Below the pieces are notes generated by a model. That model was given only the letters and a program-made list of their open reading frames with translations. It was not told where the DNA came from and searched no databases. Position numbers and translations under genes: made by a program. 64,000 bases of DNA from Candidatus Kuenenia stuttgartensis (GTDB taxonomy: Bacteria; Pseudomonadota; Alphaproteobacteria; SMXS01), in contig CALQFM020000004.1 in the NCBI GenBank assembly GCA_943329845.2, positions 28,341-92,340 on the forward strand, given 5' to 3'. Numbering within the stretch: position 1 is the first letter of the stretch; each line of letters opens with the position of its first letter. Positions 28,599 to 40,263 of this stretch are shown one piece after another.

Positions 28599-30283
28599 GG
28601 CATATCACCACCATCGAGTTCGACGGCGTCGGCAAGCGTGCAGTAGACAATGCGCGCGGCCGGGTGCGCGTCGCCATGGCGGTGTTCGCGCTGGCTTTCG
28701 CCGCCATCTCGCTGCGCCTCATCGATCTGGGCCTGCTTAGCGGCGAAGCGACCGACAAGCGCGTCATAGCGGCCGCTTTGGATGTGGCACCGCGGGCCGA
28801 CATCGTCGACCGCAATGGCGTGCTGCTTGCCACCGACCTGACCGCCATTTCGGTCTACGCCCAGATCCCGCGCGTATTGAACGCTCATGATTCCGCGCTC
28901 AAGCTCGCCGGTGTCCTGCCCGGTGTCTCCTCCGAGGTGCTGGAGCGCAAATTCGCCTCCGGCTCCAAGTTCATCTGGGTCAAGCGCAAGGTAACGCCCG
29001 CCGAGTACGACGCGGTCAACCGCCTGGGCCTTCCCGGCGTCGGCTTCCAGCGCGAGGTCGAGCGGGTCTATCCGCACGGCAACCTTGCCGCCCACATGAT
29101 CGGCTACACCAATGTCGACGGCCGCGGCCTCGCTGGGGTCGAGCGCTTTTTCGACGAACAGTTGCGCAAGGAAGGCCCGCGCGGCGAGCCGCTGCACCTG
29201 GCCCTCGACGTGCGTGTCCAGCATGCGCTGCGCAACGAGATCGCCTCGGCGGTCGAGGAGTTCACCGCTATCGGCGGCGCCGGGCTGGTGCTCGACATCC
29301 ACACCGGCGAGATCATCGCCATGGTCAGCCTGCCCGACTTCAATCCCAACGAGCCGGGCACGATCGCGAACAACCCCGAGTTGATCAACCGCATGAGCCA
29401 CGCGGTGTTCGAATGGGGCTCCACCTTCAAGACCTTCACCATGGCCATGGCGCTGGACGAGGGCAAGGCTGGCTTCCGCGACAGCTTCGATGCGACCAAC
29501 CCGATCCGTATCTCGCGCTTCACCATCAACGACGACCATCCCAAGCACCGTTGGCTCACCGTCCCGGAAATCTTCATGTACTCGTCCAACATCGGCACCG
29601 TGAAGATGGCGCTGCAGGTGGGCACCGAGAACCAGAAGGCCTTTCTGGGCAAGCTGGGCTTCTTCGAGCGGCCGCACGTGGAGCTGAAGGAGCGGGGCGC
29701 GCCGCTGGTGCCCGCCGAGTGGAAAGAAATCAACACCATGACCATCGCGTTCGGTCATGGCCTGTCGATCACCGGCCTGCAGCTCGCGGCCGGCTACGCC
29801 GCGGTTGCGGGCGACGGCATGCTGCACCCGGTCACGGTGCTGAAGAAGCCCGTCGGCTACAAGCCCGAGGGCGAGCGCATCGTGTCGCAGGAAACCGCCT
29901 ACAAGATCCAGGGCCTGCTGCGCCTCGTGGTGGAGAAGGGCACTGGCCGCCAGGCGGACGCGCCGAGCTACCTGGTCGGCGGCAAGACCGGTACCGCCGA
30001 GAAGGCGGGCGGCGGCGGCTACCGCAAGAAATCGCTGGTGTCGTCGTTCGTGTCGGTTTTTCCAGTGATCAATCCCCGCTACGTGACCGTGGTGATGATC
30101 GACGAGCCGCATGGCACCAAGAAGACCTATGGCTTCGCCACCGCCGGTTGGACCGCGGCGCCGACCACCAAAAGGGTTATCGAGCGCATCGCTCCCATGC
30201 TCGGCGTGCCGCCGAGCGACGTGCCGACCCATCCGGTCACCCACGACATGATGCAGTTCATCCAGCCGGAGGTGCGCTCGTGA
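28595..30283 (+). CDS. ftsI: Septal peptidoglycan transpeptidase FtsI (PBP3)
   Basis: A 562-residue class B penicillin-binding protein. One N-terminal membrane helix (AMAVFALAFAAISLRLIDLG) is followed by the pedestal domain and the transpeptidase domain. The active-site Ser276 is in GSTFKTF (SxxK), then SSN in YSSNIGTV, and KTG at 464-466 (GGKTGTAEK). It crosslinks septal peptidoglycan with FtsW as glycosyltransferase partner. The start is a GTG overlapping the ftsL stop as GTGA. Confidence 0.97.
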   Translation: MRHITTIEFDGVGKRAVDNARGRVRVAMAVFALAFAAISLRLIDLGLLSGEATDKRVIAAALDVAPRADIVDRNGVLLATDLTAISVYAQIPRVLNAHDSALKLAGVLPGVSSEVLERKFASGSKFIWVKRKVTPAEYDAVNRLGLPGVGFQREVERVYPHGNLAAHMIGYTNVDGRGLAGVERFFDEQLRKEGPRGEPLHLALDVRVQHALRNEIASAVEEFTAIGGAGLVLDIHTGEIIAMVSLPDFNPNEPGTIANNPELINRMSHAVFEWGSTFKTFTMAMALDEGKAGFRDSFDATNPIRISRFTINDDHPKHRWLTVPEIFMYSSNIGTVKMALQVGTENQKAFLGKLGFFERPHVELKERGAPLVPAEWKEINTMTIAFGHGLSITGLQLAAGYAAVAGDGMLHPVTVLKKPVGYKPEGERIVSQETAYKIQGLLRLVVEKGTGRQADAPSYLVGGKTGTAEKAGGGGYRKKSLVSSFVSVFPVINPRYVTVVMIDEPHGTKKTYGFATAGWTAAPTTKRVIERIAPMLGVPPSDVPTHPVTHDMMQFIQPEVRS

Positions 30284-31725
30284 GGCTGTCCGACCTCATC
30301 GATCGCAACGGCGATGCGGCGCGCATCGACATCCAGGGCTTGTCCTCGGACAGCCGGACGGTGCGCGACGGCTATCTGTTCGCCGCGCTGGCCGGTACCC
30401 GCAGCAAGGGTGCGGACTTCGTCACCCAGGCGATCGCCAAGGGCGCCGTCGCCGTGCTGGCCGATCCCGAGGCGGACATCGCCGAGGGCGACATCTACGT
30501 CGTCACCGATCCCAATCCGCGCCGCCGGCTCGCCTTGATGGCGGCACGCTTCTTCGGCGGCCAGCCGGAGACGACCGTTGCCGTCACCGGCACCAACGGC
30601 AAGAGCTCGGTCGCCGATTTTGTCCGTCAGATATGGGAAGTCCTGGGCCATCGTTCGGCCTCCATGGGCACGCTCGGCGTGCGCGCCAGCGGCATGGCGA
30701 CGACGCCGACCCTGACCACGCCCGATCCGATCGAAATCCACGCCCGCCTCGCCGACCTGAAGAGGGCCGGCATCGAGCACCTGGCCCTGGAAGCCTCCAG
30801 CCATGGCCTCGACCAGCACCGGCTGGACGGCGTGACGCTGAAGGCGGCGGCGTTCACCAACCTGAGCCGCGACCACCTGGACTACCACGCCACCTATGAC
30901 GACTATTTCCTCGCCAAGCTGCGTCTTTTCGGCGAGCTGCTGCAGCCGGGCTCGGTCGCGGTGCTGAATACCGAGACCCACGTCTATGACGAGCTGGTCG
31001 ATATCTGCTGGGGCCGCGGCCTGGGCATCCTGACGGTCGGCGACGGCGGCGAACTGCGCGTCGTATCGCGCGAGCGCACCGCCCATGGCCAGGAGCTGGT
31101 CGTCGGCTTCGACCACCAGCGCTTCGAGATTTCCCTGCCGCTGATCGGCGACTTCCAGGCCTCGAACGCGCTGGTCGCGGCCGGCCTGGTCATCGCCACC
31201 GGCGGCGACCCGGTGCAAACCATCCGGTCGCTCGAGCGGCTCGAGCCCGTTCCCGGCCGTCTGCAGCTCGCCGGCCGCACGCCCGACGGTGCCGCCGTCT
31301 ACGTGGACTACGCGCACACACCTGACGCGCTGCGGACCCTGCTCGAGACGCTGCGCCCCTACACGAAAGGCAAGCTGCACCTGGTGTTCGGCTGCGGCGG
31401 CGACCGCGACAAGGGCAAGCGGCCGATGATGGGCGAGATCGCCCAGCGGCTGGCCGACAGCGTCATCGTCACCGACGACAATCCGCGCGGCGAGGACGCG
31501 GCGCAGATCCGCCGCGAGATCCTGGCAGGGTGCCCGGGCGCGCGGGAAATCGCCGACCGGCAGGATGCCATCGACGCGGCAGTCGGCGCCCTGCGCCCTG
31601 GCGACGTTCTGGTGCTCGCCGGCAAGGGTCACGAGCAGGGCCAGATCGTCGGCCCGGCCGTGCTGCCGTTCGACGATGTGGACGCTGCCCGCGCGGCGCT
31701 CGCCATGGGAGGCGCCCGTGGCTGA
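30280..31725 (+). CDS. murE: UDP-MurNAc-tripeptide synthetase MurE (meso-DAP type)
   Basis: A 481-residue Mur ligase that adds the third residue to UDP-MurNAc-L-Ala-D-Glu. The ATP-binding motif is TGTNGKSSV (about residue 103). The substrate-specificity motif is DNPR (residues 400-403), which marks meso-diaminopimelate ligases rather than lysine ones, so the peptidoglycan is A1-gamma type. The start is GTG at 30280, overlapping the ftsI stop by four bases. Confidence 0.96.
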   Translation: MRLSDLIDRNGDAARIDIQGLSSDSRTVRDGYLFAALAGTRSKGADFVTQAIAKGAVAVLADPEADIAEGDIYVVTDPNPRRRLALMAARFFGGQPETTVAVTGTNGKSSVADFVRQIWEVLGHRSASMGTLGVRASGMATTPTLTTPDPIEIHARLADLKRAGIEHLALEASSHGLDQHRLDGVTLKAAAFTNLSRDHLDYHATYDDYFLAKLRLFGELLQPGSVAVLNTETHVYDELVDICWGRGLGILTVGDGGELRVVSRERTAHGQELVVGFDHQRFEISLPLIGDFQASNALVAAGLVIATGGDPVQTIRSLERLEPVPGRLQLAGRTPDGAAVYVDYAHTPDALRTLLETLRPYTKGKLHLVFGCGGDRDKGKRPMMGEIAQRLADSVIVTDDNPRGEDAAQIRREILAGCPGAREIADRQDAIDAAVGALRPGDVLVLAGKGHEQGQIVGPAVLPFDDVDAARAALAMGGARG

Positions 31726-33139
31726 GCCGTTGTGGACCGCTGCGCAGATCGCCGCCGCGACCGGCGGAACCGCCAGCGGCGCGTTCGATGTCCATGGCGT
31801 CGCCATCGACAGCCGCGAGGTCAACCAGGGCGACCTGTTCGTCGCGCTGAAGGGCGACAGCCAGGATGGCCACAGATACATCGCCGCCGCCCTGCAGCGC
31901 GGCGCTTCGGGCGCGCTGGTAGAGCGCGGCGTGGAGATCGCGCCCGGCACGCCGCTCGTCGCCGTCGACGATTGCCTTGCGGGCCTGACCGCGCTGGGCG
32001 CAGCGTCCCGTGACCGGATCACCGGCAAGGTCATCGGCGTCACCGGCAGCGTTGGCAAGACCGGCACCAAGACCGCCATCGCCACCGCGCTCGCCCGCAG
32101 CGGTGCGACCTATGCCAGCGAGCGCAGCTTCAACAACCATATCGGCGTGCCGCTGACCCTGGCCCGCACACCGGCCACGTCGCGCTACGCAGTGCTCGAA
32201 ATGGGCATGAACCACGAAGGTGAACTGCGCGCGCTGACTGCCATCGCGCGGCCGCATGTTGCTGTAGTCACCACCATTGCCGAAGTGCACATGGAGTTCT
32301 TCGCGTCGCTCGACGCCATCGCCGACGCCAAGGCCGAGATCTTCGAGGGCGTGCAGCCCGGCGGCGCGGCGGTACTCAATCGCGACAACGCCCAGTTCGG
32401 CAGGCTCGCCGCCCGTGCCAGAGAAGTCGGTGTCGACCGGATCATCTCGTTCGGCACGGCGCAGGGCTGCGACGTTCGGGCGATCAAGTCGCGGCTGCAC
32501 GAGGACTGCAGCACAGTGAGCGCCGACGTCATGGGCACGCTGGTAACCTTCAAGATCGGCATTCCCGGCGAGCATTGGGTATCGAACAGCCTGGCGGTGC
32601 TGGCCACCGTCGCGGCCGTCGACGCCGACCTGGGCCTGGCCGGACTGTCGCTGGCCGAGATGCAGCCGCCTCGCGGCCGTGGCCGGCGCCACCGCGTGGA
32701 TTACCGCGATTCCGAGATCATGGTCGTCGACGAGAGCTACAACGCCAGCCCGGTCGCCATGCTGGCCGCCATCAAGGGACTGGGCCAGAGCGTGCCCGGC
32801 CGCCGGGGCCGGCGCATCGCCGTGCTCGGCGACATGCGCGAACTGGGCGAGCAGGGTCCGGCGTTGCATGAAAGCCTTCGCCAGCCATTGCGCGACGCGG
32901 GCATCGACATCGTCGTCGCCGTCGGCCCGCTGATGCAGGAGATGGCTTCGTCGCTGGGCGGCACGATCCACGTGGTCAACAGCGCCACGGCGCAGGACGC
33001 GGTGCGCCAGGTTCTCGACGCCGTCATTCCGGGCGACGTCGTCATGGTCAAGGGCTCGAATGCGATCGGGCTTTCCAGGGTCGTCGACGCGCTGCTGGCC
33101 CTCCAGGACCAGCCGGCGCTGCGCCGGGCCACGGGCTAA
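31718..33139 (+). CDS. murF: UDP-MurNAc-pentapeptide synthetase MurF
   Basis: A 473-residue Mur ligase joining D-Ala-D-Ala to the UDP-MurNAc-tripeptide. The P-loop is [13 protein letters not shown], with later family blocks [25 protein letters not shown] and [14 protein letters not shown]. The start is a GTG at 31718 that overlaps the end of murE by eight bases; [17 protein letters not shown] is a normal MurF N-terminus. Confidence 0.96.
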   Translation: MAEPLWTAAQIAAATGGTASGAFDVHGVAIDSREVNQGDLFVALKGDSQDGHRYIAAALQRGASGALVERGVEIAPGTPLVAVDDCLAGLTALGAASRDRITGKVIGVTGSVGKTGTKTAIATALARSGATYASERSFNNHIGVPLTLARTPATSRYAVLEMGMNHEGELRALTAIARPHVAVVTTIAEVHMEFFASLDAIADAKAEIFEGVQPGGAAVLNRDNAQFGRLAARAREVGVDRIISFGTAQGCDVRAIKSRLHEDCSTVSADVMGTLVTFKIGIPGEHWVSNSLAVLATVAAVDADLGLAGLSLAEMQPPRGRGRRHRVDYRDSEIMVVDESYNASPVAMLAAIKGLGQSVPGRRGRRIAVLGDMRELGEQGPALHESLRQPLRDAGIDIVVAVGPLMQEMASSLGGTIHVVNSATAQDAVRQVLDAVIPGDVVMVKGSNAIGLSRVVDALLALQDQPALRRATG

Positions 33140-33150
33140 GGGGGAAAGCC

Positions 33151-34242
33151 ATGCTCTATCATCTGCTCTATCCCCTGGCCGGCGAGATCACGGCGTTCAA
33201 CGTATTCCGCTACATTACCTTTCGCAGCGGCGGCGCGGTGCTGACGGCGTTGTTCATCTGCCTGATCTTCGGTCCGCGCATCATCAACTGGCTGCGTTCC
33301 AAGCAGGGCAAGGGCCAGCCGATCCGTGAGGACGGCCCGCAGAGCCACATCGTCACCAAGCAGGGCACGCCGACCATGGGCGGGTTCCTGATCCTGATCG
33401 GCCTGGCGGTCGGTACGCTGTTGTGGGCCGACCTGTCGAACAAATATGTCTGGATCAGCCTCTTCGTCACGGTGGGCTTCGGCGGCGTCGGCTTCATCGA
33501 CGATTATCTGAAGGTCACCCGCCGCTCCAGCAAGGGCATCGCCGGCAAGATGAAACTGCTGCTGCAGTTCTCCATCGCCGGGCTGGCCGGTGTCGCGGTC
33601 AGCCTGCTGTCGACGCCGAACATGGCCAACGAGGTTGCCGTGCCCTTCGCCAAGCATGTGCTTGTCGACCTCAGCATCTACGGCTTCGTGCCGTTCGCCA
33701 TGCTGGTGATGGTGGGCGCCTCCAACGCTGTCAACCTGACCGACGGCCTCGACGGCCTCGCCACCATGCCGGTGATCATCGCCGCCGCCACCTTCGCGCT
33801 GCTGGCGTACCTGGTCGGCTTCGTCACCTTCGCCGACTATCTGCAGATCCACTACGTGCCGGGCGCCAGCGAGCTGGCGGTGTTTCTCGCCGCGCTGATC
33901 GGCGCCTGCCTCGGTTTCCTGTGGTTCAACGCGCCGCCCGCCATGGTGTTCATGGGCGACACCGGCAGCCTGGCGCTCGGCGGCGCGCTGGGCTCGGTCG
34001 CGGTGATCATCAAGCACGAACTGGTGCTGGTCATCGTCGGCGGCCTGTTCGTGCTGGAGACGGTCTCGGTGATCGTCCAGGTGGTCTCGTTCAAGACCAG
34101 GGGCAAGCGGGTGTTCCGCATGGCCCCGCTGCATCATCACTACGAGCAGAAGGGCTGGGCCGAATCCACCATCGTGGTGCGGTTCTGGATCATCTCGCTG
34201 GTGCTCGCGCTCATCGGCCTCTCGACCCTGAAGCTGAGGTAG
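33151..34242 (+). CDS. mraY: Phospho-MurNAc-pentapeptide transferase MraY
   Basis: A 363-residue ten-helix membrane enzyme that makes lipid I from UDP-MurNAc-pentapeptide and undecaprenyl phosphate. Signatures are [13 protein letters not shown], the Asp pair in [25 protein letters not shown], the catalytic [12 protein letters not shown] and the His-rich loop [14 protein letters not shown]. The ATG follows AAGGGGGAAAG, 11 bases after murF. Confidence 0.98.
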   Translation: MLYHLLYPLAGEITAFNVFRYITFRSGGAVLTALFICLIFGPRIINWLRSKQGKGQPIREDGPQSHIVTKQGTPTMGGFLILIGLAVGTLLWADLSNKYVWISLFVTVGFGGVGFIDDYLKVTRRSSKGIAGKMKLLLQFSIAGLAGVAVSLLSTPNMANEVAVPFAKHVLVDLSIYGFVPFAMLVMVGASNAVNLTDGLDGLATMPVIIAAATFALLAYLVGFVTFADYLQIHYVPGASELAVFLAALIGACLGFLWFNAPPAMVFMGDTGSLALGGALGSVAVIIKHELVLVIVGGLFVLETVSVIVQVVSFKTRGKRVFRMAPLHHHYEQKGWAESTIVVRFWIISLVLALIGLSTLKLR

Positions 34243-34249
34243 AGGCACG

Positions 34250-35635
34250 ATGATCCCCGTCACCACATATCAGGACCGGGCCGTGGCCGTTTTCGGCCTC
34301 GCGCGCAGCGGCATCGCCTCGGCGCGGGCGCTGGCGGCGGGCGGCGCGGCCGTGACGGCGTGGGACGACAATCCGAAGAGCCGTGATCTGGCCGCCGCGG
34401 CGGGCGTGGCGCTGGTGCCGTCGGCCGACCTGGACTGGAGCCGTCAGGCGGCGCTGGTGCTCAGCCCTGGTGTACCGCTGACCCATCCCGAACCCCATCC
34501 GATCGTCGCCTCGGCGCTGGCGGCGGGGCTGCCGATCATCGGCGACATCGACCTGTTCGCCCAGGCCGAGCCCAGCCTGCCGCGCCACAGCGTCGCGGTG
34601 ATCACCGGCACCAACGGCAAGTCCACCACCACCGCGCTGCTCGCCCACCTGGTCAAGGCCTGCGGCGGCGCGTCGGTCGCCTGCGGCAACATCGGCACGC
34701 CGATCCTCGATCTCGAGCCGCTGCCGGCGGGCGGCGTCTACGTCATCGAGATGTCGTCCTACCAGATCGACCTGACCTTCAACCTCCGGCCCCAGGTCGC
34801 AATCCTGCTCAACACCACGCCGGATCATCTGGACCGCCACGGCAGCATGGCCAATTACGTCGCCGTGAAGCGTCGCATCTTCGACTGGCAGGCCCCGGGC
34901 GGCGCCGCGATCATCGGCGTTGACGACGACTACGGCCAGGAAGCTGCCGACCGCCTCAGGGCCGCGGGCCGCAAGGTCACGCCGGTCACCGTCATGGGCC
35001 GTGCCCACGAGGGCGTCTCGGTGGACGACGCTTGGCTCTACGACGCGGACATCTCATCCGAACCCGTGCTGTCGCTCGCCGGCATCGAAAGCCTGCGCGG
35101 CCGCCACAACTGGCAGAACGCCGCCGCCGCCTATGCCGCCGCGCGTGCGCTGGGCTTCGCGCCTGCCGCCATCGAGGCCGGACTGCGCAGCTTCCCGGGC
35201 CTCGCGCACCGGCTGGAATATGTCGGTACCGTGGGCGGCGTGCGCTTCATCAACGATTCCAAGGCGACCAACGCCGACGCCACGCAACACGCTCTCGCGG
35301 CCTTCCCCAAGGTCCACTGGATTGCCGGCGGCAAGGCCAAGGAGGGCGGCATCGACAGCCTGAAGCCGCTGTTCGGCCGCATCGAGCGCGCCTACCTGAT
35401 CGGCGAAGCCCAGGAGGCGTTCGCCGAAACCCTCGATGAGGCCGGTGTCGACAACGAGCTCTGCGGCACCATGGACCGGGCCGTCGCCAGCGCCGCGCGC
35501 CATGCCGGTGTCGGCGAGGTGGTGCTGCTGTCGCCGGCCTGCGCCTCGTTCGACCAGTACCCGAATTTCGAAGTGCGCGGCGACCATTTCCGCGCGCTCG
35601 TCGCCAAACTCGGCTCGGAGGCCTCCGCATCATGA
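34250..35635 (+). CDS. murD: UDP-MurNAc-L-alanine--D-glutamate ligase MurD
   Basis: A 461-residue cytoplasmic ligase adding D-glutamate. The N-terminal UDP-binding domain starts AVAVFGLARSGIASARAL. The ATP site is ITGTNGKSTTTALLAHL, with NTTPDHLDRH and HRLEYVG ... FINDSKATN and the C-terminal domain following. It starts seven bases after mraY and overlaps ftsW by four. Confidence 0.97.
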   Translation: MIPVTTYQDRAVAVFGLARSGIASARALAAGGAAVTAWDDNPKSRDLAAAAGVALVPSADLDWSRQAALVLSPGVPLTHPEPHPIVASALAAGLPIIGDIDLFAQAEPSLPRHSVAVITGTNGKSTTTALLAHLVKACGGASVACGNIGTPILDLEPLPAGGVYVIEMSSYQIDLTFNLRPQVAILLNTTPDHLDRHGSMANYVAVKRRIFDWQAPGGAAIIGVDDDYGQEAADRLRAAGRKVTPVTVMGRAHEGVSVDDAWLYDADISSEPVLSLAGIESLRGRHNWQNAAAAYAAARALGFAPAAIEAGLRSFPGLAHRLEYVGTVGGVRFINDSKATNADATQHALAAFPKVHWIAGGKAKEGGIDSLKPLFGRIERAYLIGEAQEAFAETLDEAGVDNELCGTMDRAVASAARHAGVGEVVLLSPACASFDQYPNFEVRGDHFRALVAKLGSEASAS

Positions 35636-36762
35636 CGTTCGGCCGCACCGACAACAGCATCGTCAGCCGCTGGTGGTGGACCGTCGACCGCTGGCTGCTG
35701 TCGGCGATCATCCTGCTGATGGCGGCGGGCGTGCTGTTCGCCATGGCGGCCAGCCCGCCCAAGGCGCTGGGCCTGGGCCTGCCGGCGTTTCATTTCGTGA
35801 TGCGCCAGCTCTATTTCATCCCGCTGGCGCTGGCGCTGCTGATCGGCTTCTCGCTGCTCACGCCGGTGACCACCAGGCGCGTCGCCATCGTTCTGTTCGG
35901 CTTCTTCTACCTGTGCACCCTGTCGACCCTGGTGTTCGCGCCGGAGATCAAGGGCTCGCAGCGCTGGCTGTTCCTCGGCGGCATGGCGATCCAGCCCTCC
36001 GAGTTCCTCAAGCCCATGTTCATCGTCACCAGCGCCTGGATGTTCGCCCAGACCAAGCGCAAGGAAGGGTTCCCCGGCACCGCCATCGCCATCCTGCTGT
36101 GCTGCATCGTCATGGGCACGCTGCTGCTGCAACCCGATTTCGGCCAGACGATCCTGACCTTCGTCGTCTGGGGCGCCATATTCTTCCTCGCCGGACTGCC
36201 TATGTTCATGATCTGCGTGCTCGCGGTCTGCGGCGTGGCCGCGGTGATCGGCGCCTATCTGCTGCTGCCGCACGTGGCCAGCCGCATCGACCGCTTCCTC
36301 GATCCGGCGTCGGGCGACAGCTACCAGGTCAACACCGCCATGGACGCGTTCACCGCGGGCGGGTTCTTTGGCCGCGGCCCGGGCGAGGGCGTGGTCAAGC
36401 GCATCCTGCCCGACGCCCACACCGACTTCATCTTCGCGGTGATCGGCGAGGAGTTCGGGCTGATCGCCTGCCTGATCATCGTCATGGTGTTCGCCTTCGT
36501 GGTGATGCGGGGCTTCCTCAAAGTGATGCGCGAGGAGGATCCGTTCCTGTTCCTCGCCAGCGCCGGCCTGACGATCCTGTTCGGCCTGCAGGCGATCATC
36601 AACATCTGCGTGAACATCCAGCTGATGCCCGCCAAGGGCATGACCCTGCCGTTCGTGTCGTATGGCGGTTCGTCGCTGCTCTCCATGGCGATGACCATGG
36701 GCATGCTGCTGTGCTTCACCCGCCGCAACCACTACGGCTCAATGGGGAGGCCGTCGCCATGA
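35632..36762 (+). CDS. ftsW: Septal peptidoglycan glycosyltransferase FtsW
   Basis: A 376-residue SEDS-family membrane protein, the polymerase partner of FtsI. Ten membrane segments are readable. Key motifs are GSQRWLFLGGMAIQPSEFLK in the long loop, QPDFGQTIL with the catalytic Asp, and the C-terminal GMTLPFVSYGGSSLLSMA. The N-terminus (TDNSIVSRWWWTVDRWLL) is the alphaproteobacterial form. Both junctions are ATGA overlaps. Confidence 0.97.
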   Translation: MTFGRTDNSIVSRWWWTVDRWLLSAIILLMAAGVLFAMAASPPKALGLGLPAFHFVMRQLYFIPLALALLIGFSLLTPVTTRRVAIVLFGFFYLCTLSTLVFAPEIKGSQRWLFLGGMAIQPSEFLKPMFIVTSAWMFAQTKRKEGFPGTAIAILLCCIVMGTLLLQPDFGQTILTFVVWGAIFFLAGLPMFMICVLAVCGVAAVIGAYLLLPHVASRIDRFLDPASGDSYQVNTAMDAFTAGGFFGRGPGEGVVKRILPDAHTDFIFAVIGEEFGLIACLIIVMVFAFVVMRGFLKVMREEDPFLFLASAGLTILFGLQAIINICVNIQLMPAKGMTLPFVSYGGSSLLSMAMTMGMLLCFTRRNHYGSMGRPSP

Positions 36763-37928
36763 TCGCACGCCCCCCGCGCATCGTCCTCGCCGCCGGCGGA
36801 ACCGGCGGCCACATGTTTCCGGCGCTGGCCGTCGCCGAGGTGCTGAAGCGCCGCGGCATCGAACCGGTGCTGGTGACCGACGACCGGGGCGAGCGCTACG
36901 CGGCGCCGTTCGGCGACATCGAAAAGCACATCCTGCCCGCCGCGAACGTGACGCGCGGCAAGATCTCCGGCGCGGTCAACCTGGTGCGCGCCACCTTGGC
37001 CGCCCGCACGCTGTTCGCCGACATGCGGCCGGTGGCGGTGATGGGCCTCGGCGGCTATGCGACGCTGCCGGCGCTGATCGCCGCGCGGTTGCGCGGCATC
37101 CCGACCTGCATCCACGAGCAGAACGCCGTGCTGGGCCGGGTCAACCGGCTGTCGGCCGGGTTCATCGACCGCATCGCCCTGTCCTTCGCCGACACGCAGC
37201 GCCTCGATCCCAGGCACCGCGCCAAGTCGGTCGTCACCGGCAATCCGGTGCGCGCCGAAGTGGTCGCGCTCGCTGACGCGGCCTATGCGCCACCGGCAGC
37301 CGACGGCCCGGTGCGCCTGCTGGTGCTGGGCGGCAGCCAGGGTGCCTCGGTGCTGAGCGACGTGGTGCCGCCCGCGCTTGCCTGCCTGCCGGAGGATATC
37401 CGCGTGCGGCTGCAGGTCACCCAGCAGTGCCGTCCGGAAGACATCGACGGCGTCCGCGACCTCTATGCCCGCAAGTCCATCGCCAATGAACTGGCGCCGT
37501 TCTTCACCGACGTGGCCGCACGCTTGGTGTCGTGCCATCTGGTCATCGCCCGCGCCGGCGCCTCGACCATCAGCGAGCTGGAAGTGACCGGCCGTCCTTC
37601 CATCCTGGTGCCGCTGCCGGGCGCCATGGACGACCACCAGACCGCGAATGCAGCGTCGCTGGCCGCCGCCGGCGGCGCCTGGGTGATCGCACAGCCCGGC
37701 TTTACCGCCGACGAAGTCTCGGGACGCATCGAGGCGCTGGTGCGCGATCCCGACGCGCTTTCGGTCGCCTCGGCCGCCGCGCGCGGCCGGGCCAGGCTCG
37801 ACGCCGCCGAGCGGATCGCCGACCTGGTGCTCGACCTCGCCAACCAGCGGCTCGACAGCCGTGCCGGCGAAGCCGTGGCTGTTGCTGCCGATGAGCGCAC
37901 CCTTTCCCGCGAATGGAGGGCAGCGTGA
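36759..37928 (+). CDS. murG: Lipid II synthase MurG
   Basis: A 389-residue GT-B glycosyltransferase, peripheral on the inner membrane, that adds GlcNAc to lipid I. The N-terminal glycine loop is [17 protein letters not shown]. The acceptor loop is [16 protein letters not shown] with [12 protein letters not shown]. The C-domain has [15 protein letters not shown] and the UDP-GlcNAc site [21 protein letters not shown] (residues about 264-284). The start overlaps the ftsW stop (ATGA). Confidence 0.97.
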   Translation: MIARPPRIVLAAGGTGGHMFPALAVAEVLKRRGIEPVLVTDDRGERYAAPFGDIEKHILPAANVTRGKISGAVNLVRATLAARTLFADMRPVAVMGLGGYATLPALIAARLRGIPTCIHEQNAVLGRVNRLSAGFIDRIALSFADTQRLDPRHRAKSVVTGNPVRAEVVALADAAYAPPAADGPVRLLVLGGSQGASVLSDVVPPALACLPEDIRVRLQVTQQCRPEDIDGVRDLYARKSIANELAPFFTDVAARLVSCHLVIARAGASTISELEVTGRPSILVPLPGAMDDHQTANAASLAAAGGAWVIAQPGFTADEVSGRIEALVRDPDALSVASAAARGRARLDAAERIADLVLDLANQRLDSRAGEAVAVAADERTLSREWRAA

Positions 37929-39333
37929 GGAAGCCGCTTCCGTTCGACATCGGCACCATCCATTTCGTCGGCATCGGCGGCATCGGCATGAGCGGCATCG
38001 CCGAGGTGATGCGCAACCTTGGCTACAGCGTGCGCGGCTCCGATCTGTCCGAGAACGCCAACGTCAAGCGGCTGCGTGGCCTGGGCATCGACATCGCCAT
38101 CGGCCATGCGGCGGAGAACATCGCCGACGCCAGCGTCGTGGTGATCTCCAGCGCCGTGAAGCGCGACAACCCGGAAGTGGTCGCCGCCCGCGAGAAGCTG
38201 ATCCCGGTCGTGCGCCGCGCGGAAATGCTGGCCGAACTGATGCGCCTGAAGTGGTGCATCTCCATCGCCGGCACCCACGGCAAGACCACGACCACGTCGA
38301 TGATCGCCGCCGTGCTCGACGCCGCGGCGCTGGATCCGACCGTGATCAATGGCGGCATCATCAATGCCTATGGGACCAATGCGCGCCTGGGCGAGGGCGA
38401 GTGGATGGTGGTCGAAGCCGACGAGTCCGACGGCACCTTCGTCAAGCTGCCGGCCATGCTCGCCGTCGTCACCAACATCGATCCCGAGCACATGGAGCAT
38501 TACGGCACATTCGATGCGCTGCGCGACGCCTTCAAGCAGTTCGTCGAGCGCACGCCGTTCTACGGCAGCGCCATCCTGTGTATCGACCATCCGGAAGTGC
38601 AGACCCTGGTCGGCCGCATCTCCGACCGCCGCGTCGTCACCTACGGCATGAGCGCCCAGGCCGACGTGCGGGCGCGCAACGTGTCCTATACCGAGGGCGT
38701 CGCGCAGTTCGACGTCGAGATCGCCGACCGCAAGAAGAACGAGACACGGCGCATCGAGGGCCTCAGCCTGCCTATGCCTGGGCGCCACAACGTGGTCAAC
38801 TCGCTGGCCGCCGTCTCGGCCGCCATGATCTTGGGCCTGCCCGACGACGCGGTGCGCACCGCGTTCTCCAATTTCGCCGGCGTCGGCCGCCGCTTCACCA
38901 AGGTGGGCGAGGTCGGCGGCTATACCATCATCGACGATTACGGCCACCACCCGGTCGAAATTGCCGCCGTGCTCGCCGCCGCGCGCGAGGCCTATCGCGG
39001 CCGGGTGATCGCCATCGTCCAGCCGCACCGCTACACCCGCCTGCAGAACCTGTTCGAGGGCTTCTCGACCTGTTTCAACGACGCCGACGCGGTGGTCATC
39101 ACCGACGTCTATCCGGCCGGCGAGGCGCCGATCCCGGGCATTGGCGGCAAGGAGCTGGCCGACGGCATCCGCACCCGAGGGCACCGCGACGTGCGCCATA
39201 TCGTCGGCGAGGCCGAGCTGGCCGAGACCGTCGCGTCGCTCGCGGTATCTGGCGACGTGGTGGTCTGCATGGGCGCCGGCAGCATCTCGGCGTGGGCCAA
39301 CGCCCTGCCGAAGCGGCTGGAAGGAGTGGCCGC

Positions 39334-39337
<4 letters not shown>
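37925..39337 (+). CDS. murC: UDP-MurNAc--L-alanine ligase MurC
   Basis: A 470-residue ligase adding the first alanine. It has the N-terminal [18 protein letters not shown] loop, the ATP site [14 protein letters not shown], and later blocks [11 protein letters not shown] and [16 protein letters not shown] chose the GTG at 37925, which overlaps the murG stop as GTGA with GGAGGG just upstream. An in-frame ATG at 37913 would add four residues. Confidence 0.96.
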
Positions 39338-40259
<922 letters not shown>

Positions 40260-40263
<4 letters not shown>
